Under the pieces are notes generated by a model that was given only the letters and a program-made list of their open reading frames with translations, did not search any database and had not been told where the DNA came from. A stretch of 64,000 bases of DNA, taken from contig JAEUWC010000015.1 of assembly GCA_016786465.1 (NCBI GenBank), positions 1-64,000 on the forward strand. The letters run 5' to 3'. Numbering within the stretch: the first letter of the stretch is position 1; every line of letters begins with the position of its first letter. Origin of the DNA: Bdellovibrionales bacterium (GTDB lineage: Bacteria; Bdellovibrionota; UBA1018). Positions 42,335 through 50,307 of this stretch are shown piece by piece. The position numbers and the translations under genes are program-made.

Positions 42335-43604
42335 CGTCTAGCTCGATCTGAAAAGGCGTGTGGCCTTCGTGGAAAGGGCTGTCGGGCGCGCGGGCTTCGA
42401 CCAGGTTCTGAGTCGTTTCCTTCAGGCGATCGTTCTGAGCGCTGCAAATCGCCCAAAGAAGTTTCACCGCAAGCCGGGGTTCTTTTTGCATCAAAGCAAA
42501 AAGCGGATCGCGTTGAATGCGTAAAAGCGCGGAGGGTTTGCTTGCGACCACCGACGCAAAGCGCGCCGAATTATCGATCATCGCCATTTCGCCCAAGACT
42601 TCGCCCGTTCCGCGTTTGGCGATATGGGTCTGGTCTTTGCGTACTGAAAGTTCGCCGGACAGGACCACGAACATGTCGGTACCGGTTGCGCCTTGCTGGA
42701 TGATCACCGACCCTTCGGGCACTTCCATTTTCTTGGAAACTTCCATGACTTTTAAAAGTTCGGCGTAAGAAAGGTATTTGAAAACGTGAACACCCGAAAG
42801 GATGTCCATCTTTCGATTCGCGGTCAGGTCTTGTGAAATGGTTCTTTCGGTTTGATCCAATTCGTCAACCCAGACCACCACTGCAGACGCGTCGTCGCGG
42901 GTAGAAATCGCGGCTGATTGAGCGATCACGGATTGTACGGCCGGCGCGCCATCCAACTTGGTCAAAGGCTGAATCGCGGTTCGCATCTTTGCGTCGCCCA
43001 GAGGATCATGAATCCCGTCTGTTGAAAGAAAGAAAACGTCGCCAGCCGACAGTTCAACTGAAAGTAGATCAACCTGCACATAGTCAGCCGCACCCAGTGC
43101 GCGGGTCAAAGTGTTTCCATAAGGGCTTTTGCGCGCTTGATCCAGCGTCCACATTCCTTTTCGGATCATGTCCGCGCCATAGCTATGGTCTTCGGTCAGA
43201 AGGCGCACGACATTGGATCGAATCAAGTAGGCACGCGAATCCCCGATATGAGCAATCGAAGCCCAACCATTTTTCAGCAAAACGGCTGTGGCCGTCGTGG
43301 CAGGGCGGCTTTTGGGGTCACCATCTTTGGCTTTGGACGTGGCCAAGATCGCGTTGTTGGCTTCGATAAATGCTTTTTCCAGAACCTGGGTCGCATCCGC
43401 TGTCGATCTGACTTTTCCGATTTCCGCGCGAACCACGTTGAAGATCGTCTTGATCGCAGTCTGGCTGGCTAGGTTGGCGCTAGCGTGTCCGCTGACGCCG
43501 TCACAGCAGATGAACAACCCTGTTTCGGGATCGGCCCAGACTGCGTCCCCATTCACGGAATTCCCTTTGCCCGGAATGCTTGTGGATGCGGAACGAAGCT
43601 TCAT
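42330..43604 (-). CDS. PP2C-type protein phosphatase fused to a cyclic-nucleotide-binding domain
   Basis: A 424-residue soluble protein. Residues 1-245 are a PP2C Ser/Thr phosphatase with its metal residues in place: SVNGDAVWAD, 'FICCDGVSGHASANLASQTA', 'SIAHIGDSRAYLI', FLSTDGIHD and RDDASAVVV. Residues 265-385 are a cyclic-nucleotide-binding domain ('YLSYAELLKVMEVSKKMEVP'); the phosphate cassette 'LGEMAMIDNSARFASVVA' keeps the Glu and the Arg that contact the cyclic phosphate. The nucleotide probably gates the phosphatase. The start overlaps by four bases (ATGA) the stop of a cyclase gene, a likely source of the ligand. Confidence 0.93.
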   Translation of the reverse strand: MKLRSASTSIPGKGNSVNGDAVWADPETGLFICCDGVSGHASANLASQTAIKTIFNVVRAEIGKVRSTADATQVLEKAFIEANNAILATSKAKDGDPKSRPATTATAVLLKNGWASIAHIGDSRAYLIRSNVVRLLTEDHSYGADMIRKGMWTLDQARKSPYGNTLTRALGAADYVQVDLLSVELSAGDVFFLSTDGIHDPLGDAKMRTAIQPLTKLDGAPAVQSVIAQSAAISTRDDASAVVVWVDELDQTERTISQDLTANRKMDILSGVHVFKYLSYAELLKVMEVSKKMEVPEGSVIIQQGATGTDMFVVLSGELSVRKDQTHIAKRGTGEVLGEMAMIDNSARFASVVASKPSALLRIQRDPLFALMQKEPRLAVKLLWAICSAQNDRLKETTQNLVEARAPDSPFHEGHTPFQIELDE

Positions 43605-46006
43605 GCTGCTGCAGCCCTTTCTGTTTCAAGAAGTTGGTTGGCTAATAGTAGCGCAATTTCAGGAGCCAAAAGTTGAATCTTCTGGAAGTCGTCGGGTTCG
43701 AACATTTTTCCATTCGCTTTTTCCGTCAGCGTAACTAGGCCCACAAACTGGTCGCTGACCAAAAGTGGGAAAACAATGCAGGACCCTGTCGGGTAGGCCA
43801 CACTTTCTTCACCTGAACGGCCACGGACCAGATCACGAAAGCGAAGGTCATTTTCAATGTCTTGAACCAGCACAGGGGTCCTTCGGCGATAGGCATATCC
43901 GACAATGCCGTCTTCAAGCGGAAGTTCTTGTGCGACCCGACCGACGTTTTCCGGCGGGGCAATGATGCATTCAGCGAAAAGCTTTTCAGCATCAAAGGAC
44001 TTGGCGACGTATAGTGTCGAACGGTTTACGCCCAGGTGCATGCAGATCGCTTGGTGAAGCTGTCGAACTTTGTCTTTTGTACGCCCGCGGGAAGAAATGA
44101 TTTCCGCAATTCGAAGCGACAAGCCATTTTGTTCTTCCGCATCTGCCGCTTTCTTTGAAAGGCGCAGTCTTTCGATCAGCATGGATGAAATGATGACGGC
44201 ACCAAAGGAAATGGGTCCAAAGACCAAAAGCTGACTGAAGACCGACCGAAGTTCCGACGGCAGCTGAATTGCGGCCATGCCACGGATTGAATTCAGTGCG
44301 AAAAGGCCGTTCACGATCAAGTAAGTCGCGATCAAGCGGCCACTGAAGTCACCAAATCGCTTTGAACCGACTTTTTCCCGAAGGAAACGAAAGCCAGCGC
44401 CAAAGCTGTAAACGGCCGTAGCAAGGTAAGCTAAGTTCAGTCGTTCCTGAAGCAGTCGGGATGAATTCACGCCAGTCAGTACCCAGATCGAAACAGCAGC
44501 ACCCACCAGAATCGCTGAAATATTGTGGGTGGTTTCACCGCTGTGGTTCTTTCGCATGGCTGCGTGTGCTGATGCCAGAACCGGCGCCATCAACCAAAGT
44601 GGAAGCGCTTTCAAAAGTCCGAAGTAGCGTGCGTTGAACGAATCCGAAAGAAGTGGCGATTGGTACAGGTACATCAGAAAGCTGACGACGCCAAAGATTG
44701 CAAAGTACAGAAATTCACGCGACGTCGGGTTGAAAGTAAAGTAAATCACGGAAAGCAAAGTCAGGACCGACATCGCTGCCAGAAGCGCAGTTCGAAGCAG
44801 GTGAAACACTAGCAGATCTTGATGGGTTGCTTGAAAGATTTCGCTGAATTCTCCGATGCGAATGCCAATTCGGGGAACCACGGTCAATCCTGCCCTTGGG
44901 TTTTCATGCGAAATCGCCTTCACCAAGATCGTATTGGCCTGACCGTACTTCAAGATCTTCGGATCAATCGAATACACGGGAACTGGATTTTGCCTTTCAG
45001 CGCCGCCGACCCAGATCCCATTGACGTACACGCGATGACGTTCAGGAACCAGACCCAAGACCAGCGTAGGTTCTTGGTATGAAACGTCTAGTTCCAATTC
45101 AGTTTTCATCCAGTATTCGCCGTTGATTTCCGCGCGCACGGATTCACGTTCATTGGGGTCGATGTCGATCCAATGTCCAGGTTCAGTTCTTGGATTCGGC
45201 GCAAGTTTCCAGTTTTGGGCCAGCGACTGAGAAGCCCCACGACCTGCAGGCCCACGTGTACCGGCCAAGAAAGAATCCGGGTAGCGTGTGATTTCTAAAC
45301 TTTTTGCAATCGGCGCGATGAAACCAAAAAGCGAAGCCAAAACCGAAAGCCCTAGAATCGTTGCGGTCACGGAACTTCGATTGGCAGTCACGGTTTTCCA
45401 AACCACATTGGCTTGGCTTAATCGAAGGCGCAATCCGGCATAGGCTGACATTCGCCTTTCCCAAGGCATGGCCACCCGATAAACGATGATGGGTTTGGAC
45501 ATGTTCTTCAGCTTGAATTTGCCGACTTTGTCGAAATGCAGATCTGCTTTTCCGGAAACTTGGTCACGAACGATTTCACTGACACAAATTCCGCCGGGGC
45601 TTGCTAACGCTTCTAAGCGGGCGGAAACGTTCACTTCATGTCCGTGTGCTTCGCCGTTCAAATCCAATACGTCGCCCAGATGAATTCCGATTCGGGTCAA
45701 GATGCGAAGCCCGTTGGGAAGGGTCGCGTTCCATTCTGACATCTGGCTTTGGATTTCAACGGCGCATTGAACTGCATCGACCGCGCTTGAAAATTCGACA
45801 AAGAAGCCGTCGCCCATCACGCGAACTTCGCGTCCGGAATTCTTGATCAAGATTCGACGAAATAATGTCCGGTATTTTTCCAGTGCGCGGTGAAATTCAC
45901 CTTCGGCTTTTTCCGTCATCGAGCTGTACCCGACGATGTCCGAAAAAAGAATCGCTGCTAGACGTCTGCTTTGCGGGGCTTGGGAATCCGGTTCAACTCG
46001 ATTCAT
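43601..46006 (-). CDS. Adenylate/guanylate cyclase with membrane receptor region and C-terminal GAF domain
   Basis: An 801-residue protein with an unusual order. A class III cyclase domain comes first (14-180): D23 in 'ILFSDIVGYSSM', the second metal Asp in 'VMGDGFFVEF', and 'HGHEVNVSARLEALA' with the transition-state Asn. Then a membrane helix (about 210-232), an extracytoplasmic jelly-roll domain (to about 385, with 'HRVYVNGIWVGGAERQN'), about seven helices (390-620) and a cytoplasmic GAF domain (640-790). A complete active site suggests cAMP synthesis controlled by an outside ligand. It is second in an operon: FN3-like protein, cyclase, PP2C-CNB. Confidence 0.93.
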   Translation of the reverse strand: MNRVEPDSQAPQSRRLAAILFSDIVGYSSMTEKAEGEFHRALEKYRTLFRRILIKNSGREVRVMGDGFFVEFSSAVDAVQCAVEIQSQMSEWNATLPNGLRILTRIGIHLGDVLDLNGEAHGHEVNVSARLEALASPGGICVSEIVRDQVSGKADLHFDKVGKFKLKNMSKPIIVYRVAMPWERRMSAYAGLRLRLSQANVVWKTVTANRSSVTATILGLSVLASLFGFIAPIAKSLEITRYPDSFLAGTRGPAGRGASQSLAQNWKLAPNPRTEPGHWIDIDPNERESVRAEINGEYWMKTELELDVSYQEPTLVLGLVPERHRVYVNGIWVGGAERQNPVPVYSIDPKILKYGQANTILVKAISHENPRAGLTVVPRIGIRIGEFSEIFQATHQDLLVFHLLRTALLAAMSVLTLLSVIYFTFNPTSREFLYFAIFGVVSFLMYLYQSPLLSDSFNARYFGLLKALPLWLMAPVLASAHAAMRKNHSGETTHNISAILVGAAVSIWVLTGVNSSRLLQERLNLAYLATAVYSFGAGFRFLREKVGSKRFGDFSGRLIATYLIVNGLFALNSIRGMAAIQLPSELRSVFSQLLVFGPISFGAVIISSMLIERLRLSKKAADAEEQNGLSLRIAEIISSRGRTKDKVRQLHQAICMHLGVNRSTLYVAKSFDAEKLFAECIIAPPENVGRVAQELPLEDGIVGYAYRRRTPVLVQDIENDLRFRDLVRGRSGEESVAYPTGSCIVFPLLVSDQFVGLVTLTEKANGKMFEPDDFQKIQLLAPEIALLLANQLLETERAAAA

Positions 46007-46046
46007 CTACTGGACTTATCGAGATTTTTTCAGGATTTCTGAAGTG

Positions 46047-46676
46047 TCAGCGTTTTGGCGGTTTCACCAAAAGAACGGTCGCCGCGGCGCCCAAGCCATC
46101 GATATGGACCTGTCCGACGACCTCGTCACCCAAAGCTTCAACCTGAATTTCATAGGCCCCCTGCGGAAGCTTTGGGGGCTTCACCCGGTTTTGTCGAATC
46201 AGACTATCCAGCAAGATGGCTCCGGCAGAATTAAAGATTCTCACCCGGTACATCAACTGATGGTCGGGATGCGCGTCTTTTGGGGGCTGCCATTCGACCC
46301 ATTCTTGAGCGACCCGGTCTTCGGTCGTTTCGATTAGGCTTGGAATTCTGGGCGAAAGCGTCGGACGCGTGGCTAAAAGTGAAAAGGGTGTGACGGCCTG
46401 GTTGCCCTTGATGCCACGGATGCGCGCAAACTTAGGAAGGGCCTTAATGTCGGGCGCGATTTCTCCTAATTCCTTGATGCGGTATTTCTTGGGTTCTTTT
46501 GAAAACCTTGAATCGTTGGCGGTCTGAACTTCGTAAGCATCGGCTTCGGCAACGCCCGACCAGATAATTCTGATTTTATGCGGTGGTGCAGGAATGAAGA
46601 TGGCCGTGCCTTTCGAAGGTGTCGGAGAAGGTGCAGCAAAGGCGGCAAGGCTCGAGAAAACCAGAAGAAGATTCAT
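46047..46676 (-). CDS. Exported protein with fibronectin III-like repeats
   Basis: A 209-residue protein with a short Sec signal peptide (cleavage near AFA). Two beta domains are visible: 'IRIIWSGVAEADAYEVQTAN' and 'EWVEWQPPKDAHPDHQLMYR' are typical starts of FN3-like sandwiches ('W..v..a..Y.vq.a.d..F'). Similar repeats occur in FecR-type proteins that lie beside cyclases in other bacteria, so it may be the periplasmic partner or ligand of the cyclase encoded 40 bases downstream. This is an inference from order alone. Confidence 0.75.
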   Translation of the reverse strand: MNLLLVFSSLAAFAAPSPTPSKGTAIFIPAPPHKIRIIWSGVAEADAYEVQTANDSRFSKEPKKYRIKELGEIAPDIKALPKFARIRGIKGNQAVTPFSLLATRPTLSPRIPSLIETTEDRVAQEWVEWQPPKDAHPDHQLMYRVRIFNSAGAILLDSLIRQNRVKPPKLPQGAYEIQVEALGDEVVGQVHIDGLGAAATVLLVKPPKR

Positions 46677-46710
46677 GAAGTTAAATTTTGCAGTGAGTTC
46701 TAGAAACAGT

Positions 46711-46742
46711 AAAGGACCCTGAGGATAACCTCAGGGTCCTTT
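46711..46742 (-). terminator. Perfect 14-bp hairpin terminator
   Basis: AAAGGACCCTGAGG, loop ATAA, CCTCAGGGTCCTTT: a 14-base-pair stem without mismatch. On the minus strand it follows the adenosine deaminase gene by about 100 bases and precedes the FN3-like gene. The T run is short (part of the stem), but the A/T base of a GC-rich stem is the usual form. It separates the fabI-deaminase operon from the cyclase operon. Confidence 0.88.
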
Positions 46743-46848
46743 ATCGCCACGGAACCTCTTCATAGTGTGGGGGGAAGTGGGGACCCGTGGATAACTTTTG
46801 AAGTGATTGTAGATTTATCGTGGTCTGGCGAAACCGACAAGGAAATTT

Positions 46849-47802
46849 TTACAAGAAGCTTGAACGTTTTGCATGGTCGAAGCAGGCGTTGATTTCTTCC
46901 TGCGTCATTTCCAGTTCTTTTTGGCAGATTCTGATTTCGTCCTGAAGCGTGTTTCCAAAAAATCCTGGGTCATCGGTGTTGATTGAAACAGGGACCCCCG
47001 CGCGCAATAGCGCTGGCAGTGGCTGGTCTTTCCAGGTTTTAGCCGACTGGGTTAACCAATTCGAAATTGGACAAATTTCTAAGCAAATCGAATGCTTGCG
47101 TAGGTATTCGACTAGCTTTGGGTCTTGAATCGACGCAATTCCATGTCCAATTCTGCGGGCGCCCAGATTTTCAATGGCGTACCAAACGGCGTCCGCAGTG
47201 GTGCCTTCACCTGCGTGGATTGTGATCGGGATTCCCGCCTTTTTTGCTCGGGCAAAGGGGGCCTCGTAAGCTCGGGACGCGTCGGCGGTTTCGTCACCCG
47301 CCAAGTCGACCCCAATGATTTTGTCGCGGTTTGCGATCGCTAGATCGATGGTTTTTTCGGCGGCTTCGGATCCGAATTCGCGCGACGAAATCAAGATCAA
47401 CCCGGCTTTGAAGTCGGGGTGTGCCTTTGAAAATTTTTGAATGCCTTGATGAAAGCCGCCCAAAGCTTTGGTCCAATCGATTTTCGATTTCGCCGTCGCA
47501 AATGCCGGCGAAAAGCGAAATTCCATAAACCGAGTTCCTTCGCGATAGGCATCTTCAGACGCTTCAAACCCGACGCGTTCAAAAACCGATTCATCACTGA
47601 AAAGCCCCTGAAAAAGTTCGAAGGTCGAAAGAACTTCGCCCAGGCTTCCCAATGGTTTTGAAATGATGATTTTGTCGCGAAAGGACTGAAGCGAAGTACT
47701 TTCGCCGATCATTCCGGTTTTCTTGGCCAGTTCCCAGGCCGTTTCAATTCGAAGACTGACGTCGATGTGGCGGTGCAGTTCAGTTTGATTTGGAATCTTC
47801 AT
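46849..47802 (-). CDS. add: Adenosine deaminase-family protein
   Basis: A 317-residue metal-dependent deaminase of the adenosine/AMP deaminase family. ATG 47802 is taken because the metal-binding HRHID follows at once; ATG 47811 is in the same frame. Zinc and catalytic residues are present: HxH in 'LHRHIDVSLR', His and Glu in 'ITIHAGEGTTADA', His in 'GARRIGHGIAS' and Asp-Asp in 'SINTDDPGFFGNTL'. The usual HLDG is HIDV, a small change that leaves adenosine against adenine or other purines open. It overlaps the fabI gene by 23 bases, and a terminator follows. Confidence 0.88.
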   Translation of the reverse strand: MKIPNQTELHRHIDVSLRIETAWELAKKTGMIGESTSLQSFRDKIIISKPLGSLGEVLSTFELFQGLFSDESVFERVGFEASEDAYREGTRFMEFRFSPAFATAKSKIDWTKALGGFHQGIQKFSKAHPDFKAGLILISSREFGSEAAEKTIDLAIANRDKIIGVDLAGDETADASRAYEAPFARAKKAGIPITIHAGEGTTADAVWYAIENLGARRIGHGIASIQDPKLVEYLRKHSICLEICPISNWLTQSAKTWKDQPLPALLRAGVPVSINTDDPGFFGNTLQDEIRICQKELEMTQEEINACFDHAKRSSFL

Positions 47803-48604
47803 GAAAGCCACCGGCCAAAATATGTAGACCGCTGTCTACGTAAAGCGTCGCGCCGGTGATGTGTTTGCCACCTACTCCGCAAAGAAAAGTTCCTAAGTAT
47901 CCCACGTCATCGGCGCTGATGTTTTCACGCAACGGAGTCGATTGTTCTGCAGAACCCAAGATGTTTCGAAAGCCGCGAATTCCAGCCGCAGCAAGCGTTT
48001 TCACGGGACCGGCGCTAATGGCGTTGACCCGAATTTTCTTGGGTCCCAGATCGTTGGCCAAATAACGGACTGACGATTCAAGCGCTGCTTTAGCTACACC
48101 CATCACGTTGTAATTTTTGACGACCTTTTCTGCGCCGTAATACGAAAGGGTAACGCAGCTTCCGCCGCCAGCCAGTTCCATCAACGGTTCAGCTTCACGT
48201 AAAAGCGCGACCAACGAATAAGCGCTGATGTCCATCGCCTTTCGGAATCCTTCGCGTGAAGTGTCTGCAAATCTTCCTTCCAGGTCCTGTTTGTCCGCAA
48301 ACGCAACCGAATGAATCAGAATGTCCAGTTTTCCAAAATCTTTTTTGTAGGCTGCAAAACAGCGCTGAATATCGGCGTCGCTTCCGACGTCCATTTGTTG
48401 AATCCAGGGTTTGGATCCAGTGTTCAAATTCGGCAGGGATTCAACTAGCGGCTTGATACGCTTTTCGATGGCTTCGCCCTGGTACGTGAACGCGCACTGA
48501 ACACCGTTTTCGTGCAAAAGCTTGGCAATGGACCAAGCTAGGCTGCGTTCGTTGGCAACGCCGACAATCAGGGCGTTTTTACCGCGCAAAGTGGAATCGA
48601 TCAT
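47780..48604 (-). CDS. fabI: Enoyl-ACP reductase FabI
   Basis: A 274-residue NADH-dependent enoyl-[acyl carrier protein] reductase, the last step of each fatty acid elongation round. The nucleotide motif is the FabI-type 'ALIVGVANERSLAWSIAKLL'. The catalytic pair is Y156 and K163, at the same numbers as in E. coli FabI, in 'SYYGAEKVVKNYNVMGVAKA'. 'NAISAGPVKTLAAAGI' is also diagnostic. The C-terminus is about ten residues longer than usual because it runs into the deaminase gene. It starts an operon with that gene. Confidence 0.96.
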   Translation of the reverse strand: MIDSTLRGKNALIVGVANERSLAWSIAKLLHENGVQCAFTYQGEAIEKRIKPLVESLPNLNTGSKPWIQQMDVGSDADIQRCFAAYKKDFGKLDILIHSVAFADKQDLEGRFADTSREGFRKAMDISAYSLVALLREAEPLMELAGGGSCVTLSYYGAEKVVKNYNVMGVAKAALESSVRYLANDLGPKKIRVNAISAGPVKTLAAAGIRGFRNILGSAEQSTPLRENISADDVGYLGTFLCGVGGKHITGATLYVDSGLHILAGGFHEDSKSN

Positions 48605-48613
48605 TTTTAACCC

Positions 48614-49192
48614 TTACCAACTGTGGGGAATCTGGTCAGCAAGAATCCTAATCGATTCAGGCAGGGTTTCACGGTCTAAAGGATTGGGTTTTCCGACGTG
48701 AAGGGCCAAATTCCTAGCATTTGCAGCACAAAGTGCGCGAATGGTCGGGTGGGTTTCTTCTTTACGCGCACACTGCAAAAAGAACTCGATTCCAGAATCC
48801 ACGGTTCCGGGTTTGGTCTTGTTTTTATCAATGTACGTGGCCAGGTCGCCTAGTGCTCGGCCGGCAGCACGAACACTGGGCGCTGCAGCTGAATGCGGGT
48901 AAGATTCACCGGCCTGTTCGCGAGAATCTTCGGCTTGCTGAAGCGTCGGAATTCTTTGCCAGGTTTGATCGACCAGCCCTTTCCAAACGGCGTCATCATT
49001 AACGACGGTCGGGCTAGCGGAAGGTTGCTGCGCCGCCAGTGGCGTTGCAGTCACAATCGGCTGTGCGCTGCTATGTGTTTCCGGTCCTGAACTGAAATGG
49101 GGCGACGAAGCATCCTTCGGAAATTTCACCCAAATAAAGACGGCAACCGCCACTAAGATTGCGGCAACTGCGACGATCGCTTTACGATTCAC
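48614..49192 (-). CDS. Single-pass membrane protein of unknown function
   Basis: About 192 residues from GTG 49192, one base past the preceding stop; this avoids a 50-base overlap needed by ATG 49243. One membrane helix lies at the N-terminus (about 5-23), then a Ser/Pro/Thr-rich stretch to about 70, probably periplasmic linker. The folded part is helical with two Cys ('FLQCARKEETHPTIRALCAA') and a pattern like HEAT or armadillo-type helical pairs. No family is recognised. Confidence 0.75.
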   Translation of the reverse strand: MNRKAIVAVAAILVAVAVFIWVKFPKDASSPHFSSGPETHSSAQPIVTATPLAAQQPSASPTVVNDDAVWKGLVDQTWQRIPTLQQAEDSREQAGESYPHSAAAPSVRAAGRALGDLATYIDKNKTKPGTVDSGIEFFLQCARKEETHPTIRALCAANARNLALHVGKPNPLDRETLPESIRILADQIPHSW

Positions 49193-49193
49193 T

Positions 49194-50183
49194 TTACTGC
49201 CGTTGTCCTTCTGGTTTTGGATCCAGTTCGCCGGTCGTTCCATCTAGAACGCGGCGGAAAGAATCCAAATAATCAGCACGCAAGTAGTTCGCGTCGCCGC
49301 GATCGCACTGGCCAGAATGAAAACAGTGTTCCGTCATGACTTGTTCTGCGACGGCGCCAATGGTGTAAGAACCGTTCAATGTGTCTTCGCAGGCTTCAGT
49401 TCCAGCGAAACCGGGATACGACCTTGGGCAAACTGCATGAGGAAAACCGATGTGTTCGCTGTTTCCATCGCTGTGGCGTGCTTCGTGGAAAAGGGTCGCA
49501 AGGCGATTGATTTTGTTCACAACACTGCGCGGGTCTTTTCCTTCATACTTGAAAAGACCAGGGCCCACACGAAGGATCCCCGTGCGGAACGATGAAACAG
49601 GAACCACACCGTGGCCGGGAATTCTTGCACCGACCAACCGGCGATTCATTTTTCCCGTCAGATAAAAGCTTCCGCCGACGTTCGACATGACGACGTAAGC
49701 GCCACCGGCGTTGAAGGTGAACCCCATCGGCGCGGCATCCCAGCATCCCGGGCAAATCGACGGATTTTCAAACTGGTGAGGCCCAAGGAAGACGTAGTTG
49801 TTGCGATCGCGAAGGTCGTAGCTTTGGTCGACGACGTAACCAATGCGGTCTTGTAGCCATTGATAAAGTTCGGCACCGCTGAAGCTTTGAACGCCCAGCA
49901 AACGTTTCGCTTCGTCGATCAGGTTTTTGCGGTTGGCGGCTGCTAATTTTTCTGACCCTTTGGTTGCGATCCAGATTTCAGCCGGAGGAGTGTGGTCATT
50001 GTCTTTCAGGAAGTTGACGTCCTGAGAAAGAAGTACTTTTTGTTCATGAGGTAGGTCTTCACCTAGGCCCAAAAAACTTGCTGGAATCGGTTCAAGATCC
50101 AATCCTTTTTTTTCTTCCTTACAGGCAGTAAAAAGCACCGCGGAAATCGCGATCAAAGCTGAAATACGAAGCTGAACTTTCAT
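49194..50183 (-). CDS. Lipoprotein with an HExxH motif, possible metallopeptidase
   Basis: About 329 residues; ATG 50183 gives a type II signal peptide (lipobox LFTAC), and the longer frame to 50216 is rejected. The mature protein has 'ATLFHEARHSDGNSEHIGF' at about 230: HEARH fits HExxH, with a following Asp/Glu and His that could complete a zinc site. 'ICPGCWDA', 'HAVCPRSY' and 'EHCFHSGQCD' supply at least six Cys, probably disulphides. No full family match comes to mind, so peptidase activity is only suggested. Confidence 0.72.
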   Translation of the reverse strand: MKVQLRISALIAISAVLFTACKEEKKGLDLEPIPASFLGLGEDLPHEQKVLLSQDVNFLKDNDHTPPAEIWIATKGSEKLAAANRKNLIDEAKRLLGVQSFSGAELYQWLQDRIGYVVDQSYDLRDRNNYVFLGPHQFENPSICPGCWDAAPMGFTFNAGGAYVVMSNVGGSFYLTGKMNRRLVGARIPGHGVVPVSSFRTGILRVGPGLFKYEGKDPRSVVNKINRLATLFHEARHSDGNSEHIGFPHAVCPRSYPGFAGTEACEDTLNGSYTIGAVAEQVMTEHCFHSGQCDRGDANYLRADYLDSFRRVLDGTTGELDPKPEGQRQ

Positions 50184-50307
50184 GAGAACCCCTTTAAACG
50201 CGAGCGGGAATATCATTCATGGTTTCATGCGTCAAACTTTGTATTCATTACTTGTCGCATTGCGCTAAAGCATGAAAAAATGACAAGGTTGGGGGCTGGT
50301 AAGCTGT

